Below, piece by piece: positions 21,405 through 35,314 of a DNA stretch of 64,000 nt; the stretch's first letter is position 1; each line of letters starts with the position of its first letter. Origin of the DNA: Hymenoscyphus infarciens (taxonomy: Eukaryota > Ascomycota > Leotiomycetes > Helotiales > Helotiaceae); contig LLCB01000004.1 of the NCBI GenBank assembly GCA_001414345.1, positions 310,001 through 374,000 of the forward strand, written 5' to 3'. The translations under genes and the position numbers were made by a program. Below the pieces are notes generated by a model. The model was not told the DNA's origin. It searched no databases and saw nothing but the letters and a program-made list of their open reading frames with translations.

Positions 21405-21860
21405 GGGCCAGTTTGGCTCGCATAAATTATTTAAATATATATATAGATATTTGACGAGATGTCCTAAGTAGTAACCTTGTATAAGTTAGTGTATATCATT
21501 ACTTGTTTCTTAATATATCAAGTAACTGTTTAGCTTGTAGTATATATAAGAGTATATATGTTAGTGTATATATTAGTATTTATAGTAGTATATATATTTT
21601 GTACTATGAAACTAGTAGGTGGGAAGAGTTATATACGAACTTTTAAAGATTTATACCTCTAGAGGTCTAAATCTTTTTTTAGTAGTGTATATCTTATTTA
21701 TATATATACTAAGATATATGAAGTTAAACGAGGGAGTTATATCACTTTTGAATATATTTGCTAAACACTAGTATATATATAGAATTGGTACACATATATT
21801 TATATTACCTTATAGTTTTTGGTAGTACATATCCTAGATATGCACGAGCTAAACAGGCTC
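21405..21860 (+). mobile_element. PIF/Harbinger-like non-autonomous element, 456 bp
   Basis: Left terminus GGGCCAGTTTGGCTCG and right terminus (reverse complement) GAGCCTGTTTAGCTCG are inverted repeats, flanked by TAA at 21402-21404 and 21861-21863. A 3-bp TWA duplication and termini resembling GGSCCTGTTTGG are typical of Tourist-like MITEs of the PIF/Harbinger superfamily. The interior is TA-rich and non-coding. Confidence 0.72.
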
Positions 21861-21863
21861 TAA

Positions 21864-23095
21864 AAGAGTTTGATTTTTCTGAGGTCCAGGAGGTGCTGAG
21901 ATCTTCACCAAAAAAATCGACAGAGTGAAATTCTCGGATTGTTTATGTGGGTCAAGTGCACGACCAGCGTGACTTTCGACTTTCTCGGGCTTGGCTTGTC
22001 TGAGTAATAAGTTGTACTAGGGAACATTAGATAGATTGCCGGTGCTGAATGGAATAAATATTCTCGGAATTTCAGCAAAGCGAGTATCAGAATTTCGTCC
22101 CCTAAAAGGGCCCCGATATGAACGGAACACTCTAAACAAACAAGAACATGATGCTCCCCCCTCTTCATTATCTCCATAGGGTGTAGATTCCAAGGACGCT
22201 TTTTTCCTCAACTGGGCGCCTTCTGTTGCATGGATGTCTCTTTCCAGGATGTCTCTTTCCAGCTTTCAGGGGAACACTTCCATCATTTAAGTCCACACCG
22301 AAGACATCGAGCTTGCAGTTTATTATAAACAATCGCACAAAACATTTCGACGGAAGGTCTGCGACACATGTTAGTAACGAAAGCACCATCTAGTGTTCAT
22401 TATGTAAGTTATTTTCTCCCCATTTGATACCCTTGGGGCCTTGGCCTTTCCACCCGACAAAATAGTAGCTGAAGACTTCGCGAATGGTGAACCGGAGTTC
22501 CTCTCATTGTCGTTCGGCTGTGTTCTTTTTGCTGACTTCGCAGTAGTAGATTGGCTTTTTGAATTGGGGCTTGCTGCTGTTTCTGGTCGCACTTCCCTGT
22601 TGGAGGGTATGCCATCGAGAAGGTGTCTAATTTTCCGGCTCAAATTGTGACCTCCATTCTTTCAAATCTGCTGAGTCTTTCTAGGGAAGAGAGAAAATAG
22701 TCGTGATTATTTAAGAGAAAGTTTTAAGAAATATGTCGCCATTTTCGCATTCATCGCTGTGTAGCAGCCGTGACCTTGTATGGCTTGGATAAAGAGAGCG
22801 AGCCCTGGTTCATCGATACATCTTTGATACACAAACAACGACTAGTTAGGTTATTGTGTTTGTGGTTTTGGAAAAGTGAGCATTATGGGAATATAAGATA
22901 GCAAGGTCTTATTGCTTTTGAAAATTTTGCCAGCAGCTTTCACAAGTGGGGGACAGATGAGATTTCTTTTGTTTCACCCACCACCCAGTTATAGGCTATA
23001 CGAGAAGCTATTGAGGACCATGCCAACGATATGGGGACGAAATCGACAAGTCGACCATAAAATATGTTTCTTGTCTGGCTAACTGTTGCTACTCG
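21864..23095. other. Stretch with possible relic coding sequence but no gene called
   Basis: A minus-strand frame at 22643-22371 is Ser/Lys/Ala-rich (NSKSQSTTAKSAKRTQ) without an ATG. A second frame over 22690-22600 reads SADLKEWRSQFEPEN and then meets TAG. This may be a worn coding sequence, but nothing decisive is visible. Confidence 0.3.
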
Positions 23096-23097
23096 TA

Positions 23098-24573
23098 CTA
23101 GTTGGCTTCAGAGATTTATATATTCAGGATTTATTAAGTGAAGTGAGTAAAGAGGGTAACCAATTATATAATTAAGTAAAAAGTCGATTTATTTAAAGTT
23201 TTAAGTGGTCGCAGCGACCCCAAAAACGCACCAACCCCAAAACCAGTATCTTATCCCTTCAGTTATCCTTATACCCCACGTGTAGACGCGTTTAGTAGTC
23301 CGGTTTGAAACTACTCTTATTTAGAGTAGTTTTAGACTAAAATCTAGGTAGCTTTAAACTACGATGCTGCTAAACCAGTTTAGAAGTACTAAGATATTAA
23401 AATCCGAATTAAAGCTATTTACACCTCTTTCCACCTCTTTATTTAATCTCTCTCGCTCTCTTATATACTTAATAACTTCTATCTTATAGAATTCTTTCTT
23501 ATATAGCTAATTACTACTATAAATAGGTATGTTATACTACTTATACTAACTCTTAGTTTAACGTATATAAGGTAGACGCGTCGCGTACTTAAGAGGCCTT
23601 CTTTTTAAGAGGCCTTCTTTAGTAGCTTTTAAGGCTCTTTTAGTAGACTTTTTATTACTAGAAGTAGTATTATTTTACACTATTCTAGAGAAGGTATATT
23701 AAGTAAAAGAAGAATAGAAGAGTATAAAAGTAGCAGTAGAAGTAGTAGAAGTAGATAGAGCTAACTTACGCTAAAATAATTATTTTTTTAGTAGAGCTTT
23801 TTAAATATAAGATTATAGATAAATTATTATTAAATTTCTACATCGTTATATACTTTAGTAGAGTTTAAAGAATAAGATAATAATTTAAATATTTAGTCGT
23901 ATTAGAGCTAGAAATATAAGATTAGAACCGCGTTCTACTAAATCACGTAGAGTATAAGAATAACTAAAGAGATACTCTTAAATATATAATAAATCAACTA
24001 CTAAGCCTAATCGGGAATATATATATATATAGATAGAATAATATTAACTTAATAAAAGTCTCTACGAGTATAATATCTAAATTATTAAAGATAATCTATA
24101 TATTATTTTATAATTAACTAGGTTATAATCGTAAGCTTTTAGAGAGAGCCTTCGTAGGTCTTAGCTATTTATATATCTTTTTATTAAGATATAGCGATAA
24201 ATTAGCGCTAAAGAGCTATATATAAACTAAAGAGCTATAAATAGCCACTTTTTAGGATTTATTACTTCTTAATATACGCTTTAAATACTTATTCTATTAT
24301 TAATATAGCTCTTTACTAGTATATCTTTAATTATATCTAAGAATTACTATTTTCCGACTATTAGTTATTAAGTAATTAATTATTTTAGTTATATTTTTAG
24401 AGTCGCTACGTTTTAGAGTTACTACGACTAACTTATATAGCGAGTTAGTAAGAAATCTTAAAAAAAGAATTTAATTAGACTTTTACTTAATTATATAATT
24501 AGCTTATTAAATCCTCTACTTTAACTCACTTCACTTATAACGGCTTAATATATATATCTCTGAAGCTAACTAG
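23098..24573. mobile_element. Tc1/mariner-like element with long inverted repeats, RIP-degraded
   Basis: The left end begins CTAGTTGGCTTCAGAG directly after TA (23096-23097). The right end, read inverted, begins CTAGTTAGCTTCAGAG directly before TA (24574-24575). The inverted similarity continues inward for about 90 bp through AAGTGAAGTGAG and ATTATATAATTAAGTAAAA. A TA target and inverted repeats indicate the Tc1/mariner superfamily. The interior is heavily TA-rich with no usable frame, apart from a less mutated patch at about 23210-23300. Confidence 0.7.
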
Positions 24574-24810
24574 TAGGGAAAAAAATATTTCACCTCTAAA
24601 AAAATAACTTGAAAAAGATCGTGCGGAAATTAGAGAATTGCTTTCAACGTCAGATAAGTTACCTAAGTAGCAGTGGTAAAAATAGCTTGAATCTAAAGTT
24701 ACCTTCGTGCGAAAATTAAAATAAAATAAAACGTGACCAAGTTTTGGAAAGTAAATCAACTAAAAAGGTTGAAATATATAAGCTAGCGTGCTTGCTATCG
24801 TGCTTTTTCC

Positions 24811-24873
24811 CTCTGACGCGGAACCGAACCGGCAACCCCAGAACCGGTATGTCTGAGAGCCCTGCCGACAGGC
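24811..24873 (-). other. tRNA-like remnant
   Basis: On the minus strand GCCTGTCGGCAGGGC resembles a D-arm, CTCAGA...TCTGGG can form an anticodon-type stem, and GCCGGTTCGGTTCC resembles a T-arm. No acceptor stem is present. Likely a tRNA pseudogene or part of a tRNA-derived repeat. Confidence 0.3.
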
Positions 24874-25085
24874 AAAATAGTAAATTCGTTTATACGAGCT
24901 TATAGGTGTTGGATACATACGATCTCTAGATGATTTGGTTACTTTGCGACTGTTGCCTGATGTTACGATGCGACTGCGATTGGTAATTGTGATTGGCTAG
25001 AAAAAGGACTGACAAAATAGCCTCCACGGAATAGTAGCCCTCGGAGAACCAGTCAAGCCTCACACTTGCAGCTTTAGAAGCTAAA

Positions 25086-25370
25086 GTTCAATATAGAGAA
25101 TAGTACAGTTTTCGTAGTTTTCGTCTAGTTTTGAATATACTAAACTATACTACGGTTTTAGTACTATTAGTAGAACTAAGTAATAAATTAATAAAACAAA
25201 CTACGTAAACTATTATAGTTTTAAAAACTATAGATAAAAAGTACTATAAAAGTAGCTCTTTAGTACTAGTAGTAGCCTAGACCTTAGCTTAGATAGGAGT
25301 AAAGAATATAAGAGGTTAGCGTATCTTTAGTATAGGTTATAGAACTCTCGCTAGCCTTCTAGAGAGTATC
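25086..25370. repeat. AT-rich flank of the nested transposon block (left)
   Basis: TA-rich sequence outside element Y. TATAGAGAATA near its left end and TATTCTCTATA near 44046-44056 on the right are inverted, so the whole block may sit in an older element; the match is short. Confidence 0.35.
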
Positions 25371-25375
25371 TAGGC

Positions 25376-25552
25376 TCTAATAGCTCTCTATAACTATATA
25401 AAAGAAGTGCTTATAGAATAGTACCTTTTATTAAGAAAAACTAAACTAAAGAGAAAAGCAGAGAGTATAGATACTCTAGCTTTATTTATATATATTAAGC
25501 AAGTTCTTAGAAAAGTCTTAGAATAACCTAGTATATAACTAGGACTATTATA
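25376..25552 (-). repeat. 3' LTR of Gypsy element Y
   Basis: Matches 43458-43652 but lacks about 14 bp around the TTACGTAAGTAACG palindrome. Preceded by the duplication TAGGC. Confidence 0.88.
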
Positions 25553-26410
25553 CTACCTCTCTCTTCTAATAGGCCTCTTATAACTAAGTAGCTTTATTCT
25601 TTTTTAATATAAGAGTATTAATCTCTAGCTTACTATAATTCTCTCTTCTATTCTTATATACTACTTTCTATAATAGAAGAGCTACTAGAGAACTAGCTAT
25701 CTCTAGCTTCTTTAAATAGAACTTTTCTACTAGTTATAGTATATAGATTAGTTATTAAGCTAGATACTAATTAAGGTCTTTATTATAGCCTTTCTACTTA
25801 ATTTAGTAATAGAGAGACTACTATCTCTTTTTACTAGCTAGTATTTCTTTAACCTTCTATTTCTTTTCTTTATTTATAATAATTAGTAGAGATAGTATAA
25901 CTACTTATTCTAGTAAGAGATTATCTATAGCTTTATATAACTTTTTAAGAGTAAAAATAAAGTAGACTTTAATAGAAGCTAGTAGTTATAATTAGAAAGT
26001 AAAACCTACTTCTTCTAAGATCTTAAAAGAGCTAGCTATTTAGTAGTCTAGCTTTTAGCTTAGTTGTTAAGTTACCTAGTCCTTTATTATAATAAAAACT
26101 ATATCTTCTACTCTAAAGTCAACGTCTTATCTATACTTATTTACGTCTTATTTCTTCTTCTACTAAGTTTTTAATATCTAGATAGTTTTTATAACTACTA
26201 TAGCCTCTTTTTATAATAGCTGTTCTTTTATATTAGCTAGTTCTAGTATTTACTAATTAAATAAGGTTCTTAATATATATCTCTTTTATAAGTTAAAAGG
26301 TAATATTCTAATAGTATTATAAGATAATACTAATTATATATAGTCTATTATTAGAAGTATCTTTAACTAGTTAGTATAATAATAATTAATATAAGGCTAT
26401 AAGTACTAGT

Positions 26411-26601
26411 TATAACAGTCCTAGTCACATACGTTACTCACGTGACTAGGTTGTCCCGAGGCTTTACTAAGGCTTCGCTTAATATATATAAATAAAGCTA
26501 GAGTGTCTATACTCTTTACTTTTCTCTTTAGTTTAGTTTTCTTTAATATTAAATACTATTTTATAAGTACTCTCTTTATATATTTATAGAGAACTATTAT
26601 A
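26411..26601 (+). repeat. 5' LTR of Gypsy element X
   Basis: 191 bp. It carries a less mutated palindrome region (ACGTTACTCACGTGACT) than the other three LTRs of this family. Confidence 0.9.
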
Positions 26602-28192
26602 CTAAAACTAAACTCTTCTTCTTTATCTAAGAAGGCTTTTACTAATATCTTAATAATAATATATATATTTACTTATATTAAATCTTCTAAATCTACTATT
26701 ATCTTCTATAAAGCTAAACCTATTTATATTAAGTAGTAAGGTTTAGTATTCTTCTATTAGCTATATTAAGTCTTTTAAAAGTAACTTATTAACCTAAGAA
26801 CTATTCTACTTTATTTTAGAGTTAGTAGAGCTAATCTCTCTTCTCTCTTCTATTAATATTATATTCTAATCTAGCTTAAGAACTCGACTTACTAAAATAT
26901 ATATACTAGCTATTATTATACTACTACTACCTCCTCTTACTAAGGTAACTACTAGTTCCTTATAGTATAAGATCTCTAAATCACCTTTACTTAACTCTAC
27001 TTTATAATAAATCCTTAAAGTAATAACCTTATTAATAAGTAAAGTTTATAAACTTAAAATAAATACTTTAAATATAGCTAATACTTCTTATTAATATACT
27101 CTTACTTAGCTATAAACTCTTAATATAACTTATTCTCTTTCTATAGTTCTATTATTAAAGAAGATAAGTAGAATAGCTAATCTTTACTAATTTACTATAG
27201 AAGATAAATTTATCTATATAATCTAAGAAACTAAAATTATAACGAAGTTATCTATTAATACTAACTACTTTAAGTCTAAGAAAGTAAAGATAAATTTAAT
27301 CTACTATTATACTTTTAGAAGAGCTGAAAACTATATTTACCTAAGATATAAGTTTAATACTATAGATTAGTTTAATAGTTATAAAAAGATATTAACTTAT
27401 CTCTAAAATATTATTATTAGCTCTTATATATACTAAGAACCTTATATCTAATATTAAGATCTTATTATATTAAAAGAAAAACTTTTTATAACTTCTATAC
27501 TAAGTTCTAATAAATTATAAATAAAGCTAAAGTTCTCTAATAAAACTAGATAAAAGACTTATAAAAAAATAGTTAACTCTTATACTATACTAATCTCTTA
27601 TTATTATTAAGTTCTAAGCTAAAAGAGATATAAACTCTTTTTATAATCTTATAAGTAATATTAATAGTAACCTCTAAAATCTTACTTCTTAAAAAGTATA
27701 AGTAATAAACTTTCCTTCTACTTTAAACTAGTATACGTCTACTTCTATATCTACTAGCTCTTCTTCCTTTATAGCCTCTTTTATCTCTCTTAGATACTTT
27801 AACGCTTTTATTATAAATAACTACTTAACTTTAAGACTATTAAATAAGTACTTTAACTATAGTAAGCTTAGTTATTATATTAAAGATTATCTAAAGCTAA
27901 AGATATATAAAGTTAACTTTAAAGAGCTTAAAAGAGAAGATACTAGTTTAGAGTTAAGAAATAAAGAAGCTTAAAAGAAGACTTCTTCTTAAGTAAATAT
28001 AAGATTAATCTCTTTAAAATTAATCTATAGTTATTAATTAGTAGAAAAGCGTTTACTTTACCTAATATAATAACTATTAATAGATTTAGTATATAAACTA
28101 CTACTTTTAATAACCTTAGAGTAAATATCTTTTCTTTTATAAATATATAACTTAGTTATAACTTTATAAAGTTTTATAGTTTAAAGACTAAA

Positions 28193-28365
28193 TGTCGGTA
28201 TATATATTTAAGAGGTAAATAGCGATTCGGATTAGTATACGTAGGTATACGTGCTTCTCGCTTAAGAGCTACTTAAGTAGGCATCGTAGCTAGCTTTACT
28301 TAGTATATACGAACGATAATATAACTCTTTTTATATCGCTTTTATAACTATAAGTTATACTAATA
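28193..28365 (+). repeat. 5' LTR of Copia element Z
   Basis: 173 bp, direct copy of 34211-34383. It is followed immediately by CTGATTAGTAG, a possible half-tRNA primer-binding site. Confidence 0.9.
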
Positions 28366-31300
28366 CTGATTAGTAGATATATAGATTAGATACTTAGTTA
28401 CTTTATATATTTCTACTATAGATATACTTATATAAAAGTAAACTTAATATTACTAGTAGACTCCTCTTCTCTGATTATAACTCCTTCTACTATTTAATAA
28501 CTTTTTGATAATATACTATAAACGCTTCTTAAGATAGGAAGTGCTAATTGCGAATATTAACTTCTTACTAACCTCCTTTTATCTACTAAGATAATTTATA
28601 CTCTCTAAGATACTTATTTACCTGAAACTTGAATTCTCTTTTACCTACTAAGTAGAGTATAAATAGACTTTCGATAACATCTAAATTCAATTTAAGTAAT
28701 AATAATATCTATAATATCTATAATATCTATAATATAATAGATATACTAGTACTGATTTCGACGACTTTAAAGGCTTTAACTTTAGTACTAAAACAAGTTC
28801 TAAAGCTAGCACTAAAGCTAAAGTCGATATAGATAGAAGAGACGATTTTTACTACTAAAAGAGAAGAGGAGTATACTAAAGAAGAGAACGAAGACCTTCT
28901 TCTTTAGAACGAATTTTAAGTAGACTTTAAAAGATAAGATTAAGATAAATTCGCTAAAATCTACTAATCTACTACTACTAAGTTATAATAAACACTTTAT
29001 AGAAGAGGTATATAGGTTAAGATAGATAGACATAAGATACTTATATCTTAAGCACTATATAACACCGTTACTAAGGTTAACTAAACTAAGTAGTTAGACG
29101 AAGAATTAAAAGATATAGTATTAGAAGGAGCTAGGACTAAAGACTTTAGTTCCTATTATAAATCTATGTTAGAATACGCTAAAAGATAATAAAAGCTATA
29201 GTAATAATATCTATAACCTCTATAACCTCTATAATAATAACCTCTAGCTGAAAATATTACTTAAAACACCTGATCTAAGACGAAGGCTAGAGACGAAACT
29301 TTATAAGCATCTACTATATAATAATAATAATAATAATAACCGACACCTTTAACGACTTTAATCCTACCGACTAAAAGGAAAGACCTAAGCGATCTAGTAC
29401 GACTTTTAATCTAACCTTTAGGTCTACTAAAAGACGACTAGACCTCCTTTTTTATATCTTATTAATTTAGCGAAGATACTAGTAGCGACGATTTTAATAA
29501 TACCTCTAAGTATCTAGAATATAATTAGTAATAGAATAATCTTAGTAGAAGATTACTAGTACGAATAAATATAGTATATTTCGAACTAGAATTGACTTCT
29601 CGAAGTTTAAGAGGTTAAGACTACTCTTATATATTAGGCACTTTTATAAAAGCTTATAAGGACGATTAAAAGTATAGTAGAAAAGAAGATAACTTTATAA
29701 TTAAAGTTATAATATTTAAGAATATATATAAGAGAAGTAGGGTATTACTAGCGATTTACTCTCTTACTTTCTCTACTATACTAAAAGGTAATGCTTTAAA
29801 TTACTTTTATATTATACTTTTTAATAAAGATAATAATTAATCTTTTAAGGTTTTATCTATATTTATATAATAATACTTTAAAGATAAACTTTATAAAAGA
29901 GGCTAATTATCTAAATAGAATAACATCGATTTATAGGAGATAATATAAGTATCTAGAGTATTAATATTATAGTCTTTTAAGGATATATTATTAAGACTTA
30001 ATTTACTAAGATTTTCCCTCTTTATAGATTTTTATATTAATAGTTAGTTTTTAAATAAGCTAATTTTAGTATATAAAAAGGTCTTAGATTATACTATTAT
30101 AATATTAACCTTACTCTAAGACTCTTTAATTTCTAATACTATTACTCTTCTACGAAGTTTAATCTAATTCTATATAAAAGTCTACCTAGAGATAGTTATA
30201 AACAAAACTATAATAACTAAGAGATACTTTTATAAGAGCGGATAATATAGTACGAATAAATTTAGTAATATAGATTAATATAAGAAGAAGAGGATATATT
30301 ATATATATAGAAAGGACGACTATTTATCTTAGGATTATAGTTAAAAAGAGTAGGACTATTACTTTACTAAATAGACTAATAAGAATTCTAGATACTTTAA
30401 AAGTAAGCGAGATAACTATACTAGAAAGGTATATAATATAAATATAGTATATACTTAGAGTACCTAAGAGGAAGAGATATTAGAGATACTTTATACTATT
30501 ACTCTATTAAAAGAAGATAGTTACTTATTAGATACTAGTTTAGATAAAGAAGTTTTCTATTATAATATTACTTTTATAAGATTTATTAACAATTTAAATA
30601 CTAAATAACTTACTATAAATTTAATAAGTTTAGTATAAAGATATACTATTAATAGATATGTTCTATAAAACCTAAATAACCTAAATAATACTTCTAACGT
30701 TATATATAAATTTATAAAGGAAGTGTTTATAATAATAGCTAAAAGATATATAAAAGAGAACTTCTTTAGTATAATAATTAATACTAGAGTAGTTTAAAAG
30801 TTAAGTATAAGATATAACTAATATCTTATATATATTAGACTTATTAAAAGCGTTCTAATTAATAAAGATATAAAGAGTTAATTTAATATCTAGTTTAGTA
30901 AAGGATATACTTTATCTTTAGAATTAATAACAATTAATATATTAATCAGAAAAGCTAAATTCTATATAGTATAATCTAATACCTCTTTTATCCTTTATAT
31001 TAATAATATAGATAATCTAAATATTATTCTAAATAATCTTTAAAATATACTTATCTAAGAGAATAAGAAAGAGATAGAAGTTAAGAGGTTCTTTATTATA
31101 TAATAATTTAGATACCCTTTTCTACTCTAGGATAAAGCTATATATAACTTTATATAAGAGTACCTGACCTTTCTTATAGATATTAATATTTAAAGACTTT
31201 ATAGGTAATTTAGCTACCTATTAGTACTAAGATTATAACGTATACTAGAAAGAGCTAGGTATTATATTAACTAAGACATTCTTTAATATCTTATTAAATT

Positions 31301-34210
31301 CTATAAATACTATTAAAAGTATAGAAGTTTACTAGGCTAGTTTAAGTTTACTTTTTATAATAACTTTAAATTTAATTATAGTGTTTTAATTAATACTTTC
31401 TTTCTTAATAAGTAGGCGGTCTTATATTATATAAACGAAGTAATAAGGTATTAAGTAGGTAACTTTTTATTAAATATAAAAGCAACGACTATATAGGAGG
31501 TCTTTTAAAGATATTAGATTAATATATATCTTAAACTCTTTAACTATATTATTATAGATACTAGGATAAACTTTATTAGAAAAGACTTTATATACTCTAC
31601 TACTGAAATAGGTACTATAGTAAAAACTATACTAGTTAAGGTATATAATTTAATTAGTATAGTAGAATAATACTATAGACTAATTTAACAAGTATATAAT
31701 ATTATATATAAATAAGAGCTTTATCTCTTATAAAGTTTAGTACTTTAAATAGCTTTTAAAACAATTAATAATATAGTAGGCCTAAATAGACTAGTCTCTA
31801 CTCTATTAGTATATAAGGTATATACTCGAATAACTATAAATAATATACCTTCGTAACTAATTTCCACGAGGTCTAAGACTTATAAGAAGACTACTTAAGA
31901 AGTATAAAAGTGGATTATATCCTATTAAGTTAAAGAAGCTCTTAATATATAAAATAGACTAATTAACTAAGTTAAGAACTTACTCTTAAATTTAGACGTT
32001 TTAGTATAAAGGGAGTATATAAAGTCTTAGATAGGACCTTTTATCTTTTAAGGAATCGAGAATAAGGACTATATTATAGTACTACTAAGTAGTCTTATAA
32101 AGTTTTAATCTATAGTTATAAAGCTATACTTTATTAAAACTTCTAAAACTTTTAGAATAGTACTAGTAACTAAGGAAGTTTCTAGTATAATACTATCTAA
32201 AACGACACTATAACCTTATAAAAAAGAGGGAACTTTTAAGTAATAGAGTAGGTAGAATGTTAAATAATATTTACCTTCTTTCTAATATCAACTTTAATAG
32301 TTATAAGTCCGCTAAAACACCGATATTCTAGAAACTATACTAGAACCTTCTTAGAAGTATAGATATAGATAGTCTTAAAAGTATCTAAGACCTTTAAATA
32401 AGTCTTTTAAAGTATTATTCTAATAGTTAGAAACTTTTATAAATAATTTTAACTATATCACTCTTAAAGATATTAGAACTTTTCTTACTAATTTAAGTAA
32501 ACCTTATAACGTCGAAGTATTTATAGCTAATAATAGTATAGTATATATTAAATTATAATAAAAGGAGATTAATAGATTAACTAATTAAGGTGTTTTTAAG
32601 ATTATTACCTAGAAGGAGTTGCTTTCTAATACTAGAATATTTAGATTATACTTTATAGATAATATTAAATTTAAGAGTACTATACTTGCTTTTATAAAGT
32701 TAAGATTAGTTATCTAAGTATATAATAATACTAGGAAGTCGCTAGTACTTACCTAGGCGTCTACTATTTAGAGAGTAAGCTAGAGAATAATCCTTATACT
32801 TATTATAATACTTTTAGGCTTATAAGTATTTATTTAAGATATTACATAAGTGTATATATAATTATTAACTAACTTAAATCGGAAATTCTTTATATATTCT
32901 TTTAAAGGTTATCTCTAATAGGAAGATATATTCTTTAAGGTAATTAGACTATTATATAGTATTCTAGAAGCTAGTAATTACTAGTTTATAACGTACTATA
33001 AACACTATATTATAAGGCTTATAATAAAACAGTTAACTTTTAACCTCTATCTTTTATATATTAAATTATACTAGTATAACGAGTAAGTAAAGTTAGATAT
33101 CCCTTTTAGTATAGTAGGCTTTTAAACTAATAATACTCTTATACTTACTAATAACACTTTTACTAATAAAGAAGAGCTTACTATTAACGAAGCTAGATTT
33201 ATATCTAAGAAGAGAGAAGAGCTTACTATTAACTATTTAATTAAATTTAATAGAGAGCTAATTACTAAGTATTATAACAGCTTTATATCTCTTACTTAGG
33301 ATTACGTAAAACACTTAGATTTAGTATAAAAGGCTTTATCTAAGATATCTAATATAAAAGGGACATTATATATAGTAGATACTAAAGATTAATATATTAT
33401 ATAACGTGCTAGAGAGGTATACTTAGCTATAGTATTCTAGTCTAAGGCTGCTTTCGACTTATTATATACTACTTAAACTATTAATTCTTAAGATAATAAT
33501 ATTTTACTTCTTAATAAGCGAATTTAATAGTAAATTAATAATCTCTTAAAAAGACTTAAATTTATTAAATTAGATAAATCTTCTCTAAAGTTATATACTT
33601 TTACTAATAGATTATTTACTAATAATAAGGACTTATTATTATAAATCAGTTATATTATTACTCTTATAGATAAAGATAATAATACTAATATCTTATATTA
33701 GTCTTCTACTAAATATAAGAGAGTTACTTATAGTTTTTAGTATTAGAATTATATATAATAAGCTCTAGATTTAACGCTATAGCTTTAATAAAATCGACTT
33801 TTAAAAGTATCTTAGGATTTAAGATACTACTTATAGTATATACTAATTCAAAGTCTATTTATAAATATATAGCTAAATTAGGTACGACTAAGAAGAAGCA
33901 ACTAATAATTGATATTATATACCTACGAGAAGTATATAAATTAAGAGAGATTAATAAGATTAAATAGATTAATAGTAAGAGTAATCTTATAGATACTATA
34001 ACTAAAAAGGGTTACTATAATGCTCTATAAAAGTTGATTAATACTAATAAGCTAGATATTAATCTTATAGAATAGGTAGAACGAAATAAGAGACTGAAAT
34101 AGAGCCTTCTTATTAGTCGAGGATAGGGAATAGAGAGCTCTAATTAGTTAGCTTAGATATGTGATTTTCAATAGTTTTAAGTAACTTCTATCGTTTTAAA
34201 GAAGTACTAG

Positions 34211-34383
34211 TGTCGGTATATATATTTAAGAGGTAAATAGCGATTCAGATTAGTATATATAAGTATACGTGCTTCTCGCTTAAGAGCTACTTAAGTAGGC
34301 ATCGTAGCTAGCTTTACTCGGTATATACGAACGATAATACAACTCTTTTTACATCGCTTTTATAACTATAAGTCATACTAATA
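34211..34383 (+). repeat. 3' LTR of Copia element Z
   Basis: 173 bp, direct copy of 28193-28365, with transitional differences only in the positions I compared. Confidence 0.9.
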
Positions 34384-35314
34384 CTAAAAGACTTCTTACT
34401 TTTATTAAGATTTATAAATATAATAGAGAAATTAAGAGTAAAGCTACTTATTATCTCTTTTTAAATTATATCTTAAATAACTATAAATTCTTTAATATAC
34501 TATTTATTCTCTTAAACTTAGGTTTATATAATATTATTCTTAGTTAGAGGTTCTTTAAATACTTTTATATTAATATTAATATAACTTATTAAAAACTACT
34601 CTAATATAATAACTTTAAGCCTTACTTCTCTACTTAATAGCTAACCCCTCTTCTTTAAAACGCTATATAACTAAAAGACTTTATACTCTTTTACTAGGAT
34701 AAAGCTAATACTTATAACTAAGCTATAGAAATAGATAAATAATACTAATAAGATAAAAGACTCTTAAAGCTTATAAATTACCTTAAAATTAATACTATAA
34801 CCTTAACTAGTTATACTCTAACTATATATAGTAGAAGAGGCTATAAGTTCTTAATATAAGTATAATACTAGGTTATAAAGAGAGAACTTAAAAGTATTAT
34901 AAAGAAGGTACTTACTCTAGTATACTATTAGAAACTCTTTATCTTAAAGAAGTTAGATCTTATTATTAATATTTTAGTTATTTTAATTATAGAAATATAT
35001 TATTACTTATTTTAAAAAGATAGTAAGATATTTACTATAAGTATATATGAAATTAATACTATTATAGCTAATTAAGAGCTAGATATAGCTTCTAATATTA
35101 CTCTTTTTAATAAGTATTAAGACTTTAAAAAAGTATTTTTTAAGACTATTTTAAATACTCTGTTATCTTACTAATACTATAACTATAAGATTAATCTTAA
35201 AGGTTTAAATACTTTTAGATATTTCTCTTTATATAAGATATCTATAAAAGAGTTCTTAGCTATAAAGAAATATATTTTAAAAAATCTCTATAAAAGGTTT
35301 ATTAAATATAGCTA

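Larger units (their letters stand above)
28193..34383 (+). mobile_element. Copia-type LTR element Z inserted in X
   Basis: Two 173-bp LTRs (28193-28365, 34211-34383) begin TGTCGG and are flanked by CTAAA (28188-28192, 34384-34388). Plus-strand landmarks: a zinc-knuckle relic near 30297 in which codons expected for Cys read Tyr (TGT to TAT), a protease-like LLDTS near 30525, and a 3'-terminal RNase H block at about 33875-34020 (LGTTKKKQLIIDI, then LREVYKLREI), characteristic of fungal Copia elements. Stops throughout. The paralogous sequence in Y (complement around 41875-41885) lacks the insertion and has a single CTAAA, proving the event. Confidence 0.92.

Noticed and set aside
24811..24873. 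Functional tRNA gene on the minus strand
   Set aside because: No pairing acceptor ends and an oversized anticodon loop.
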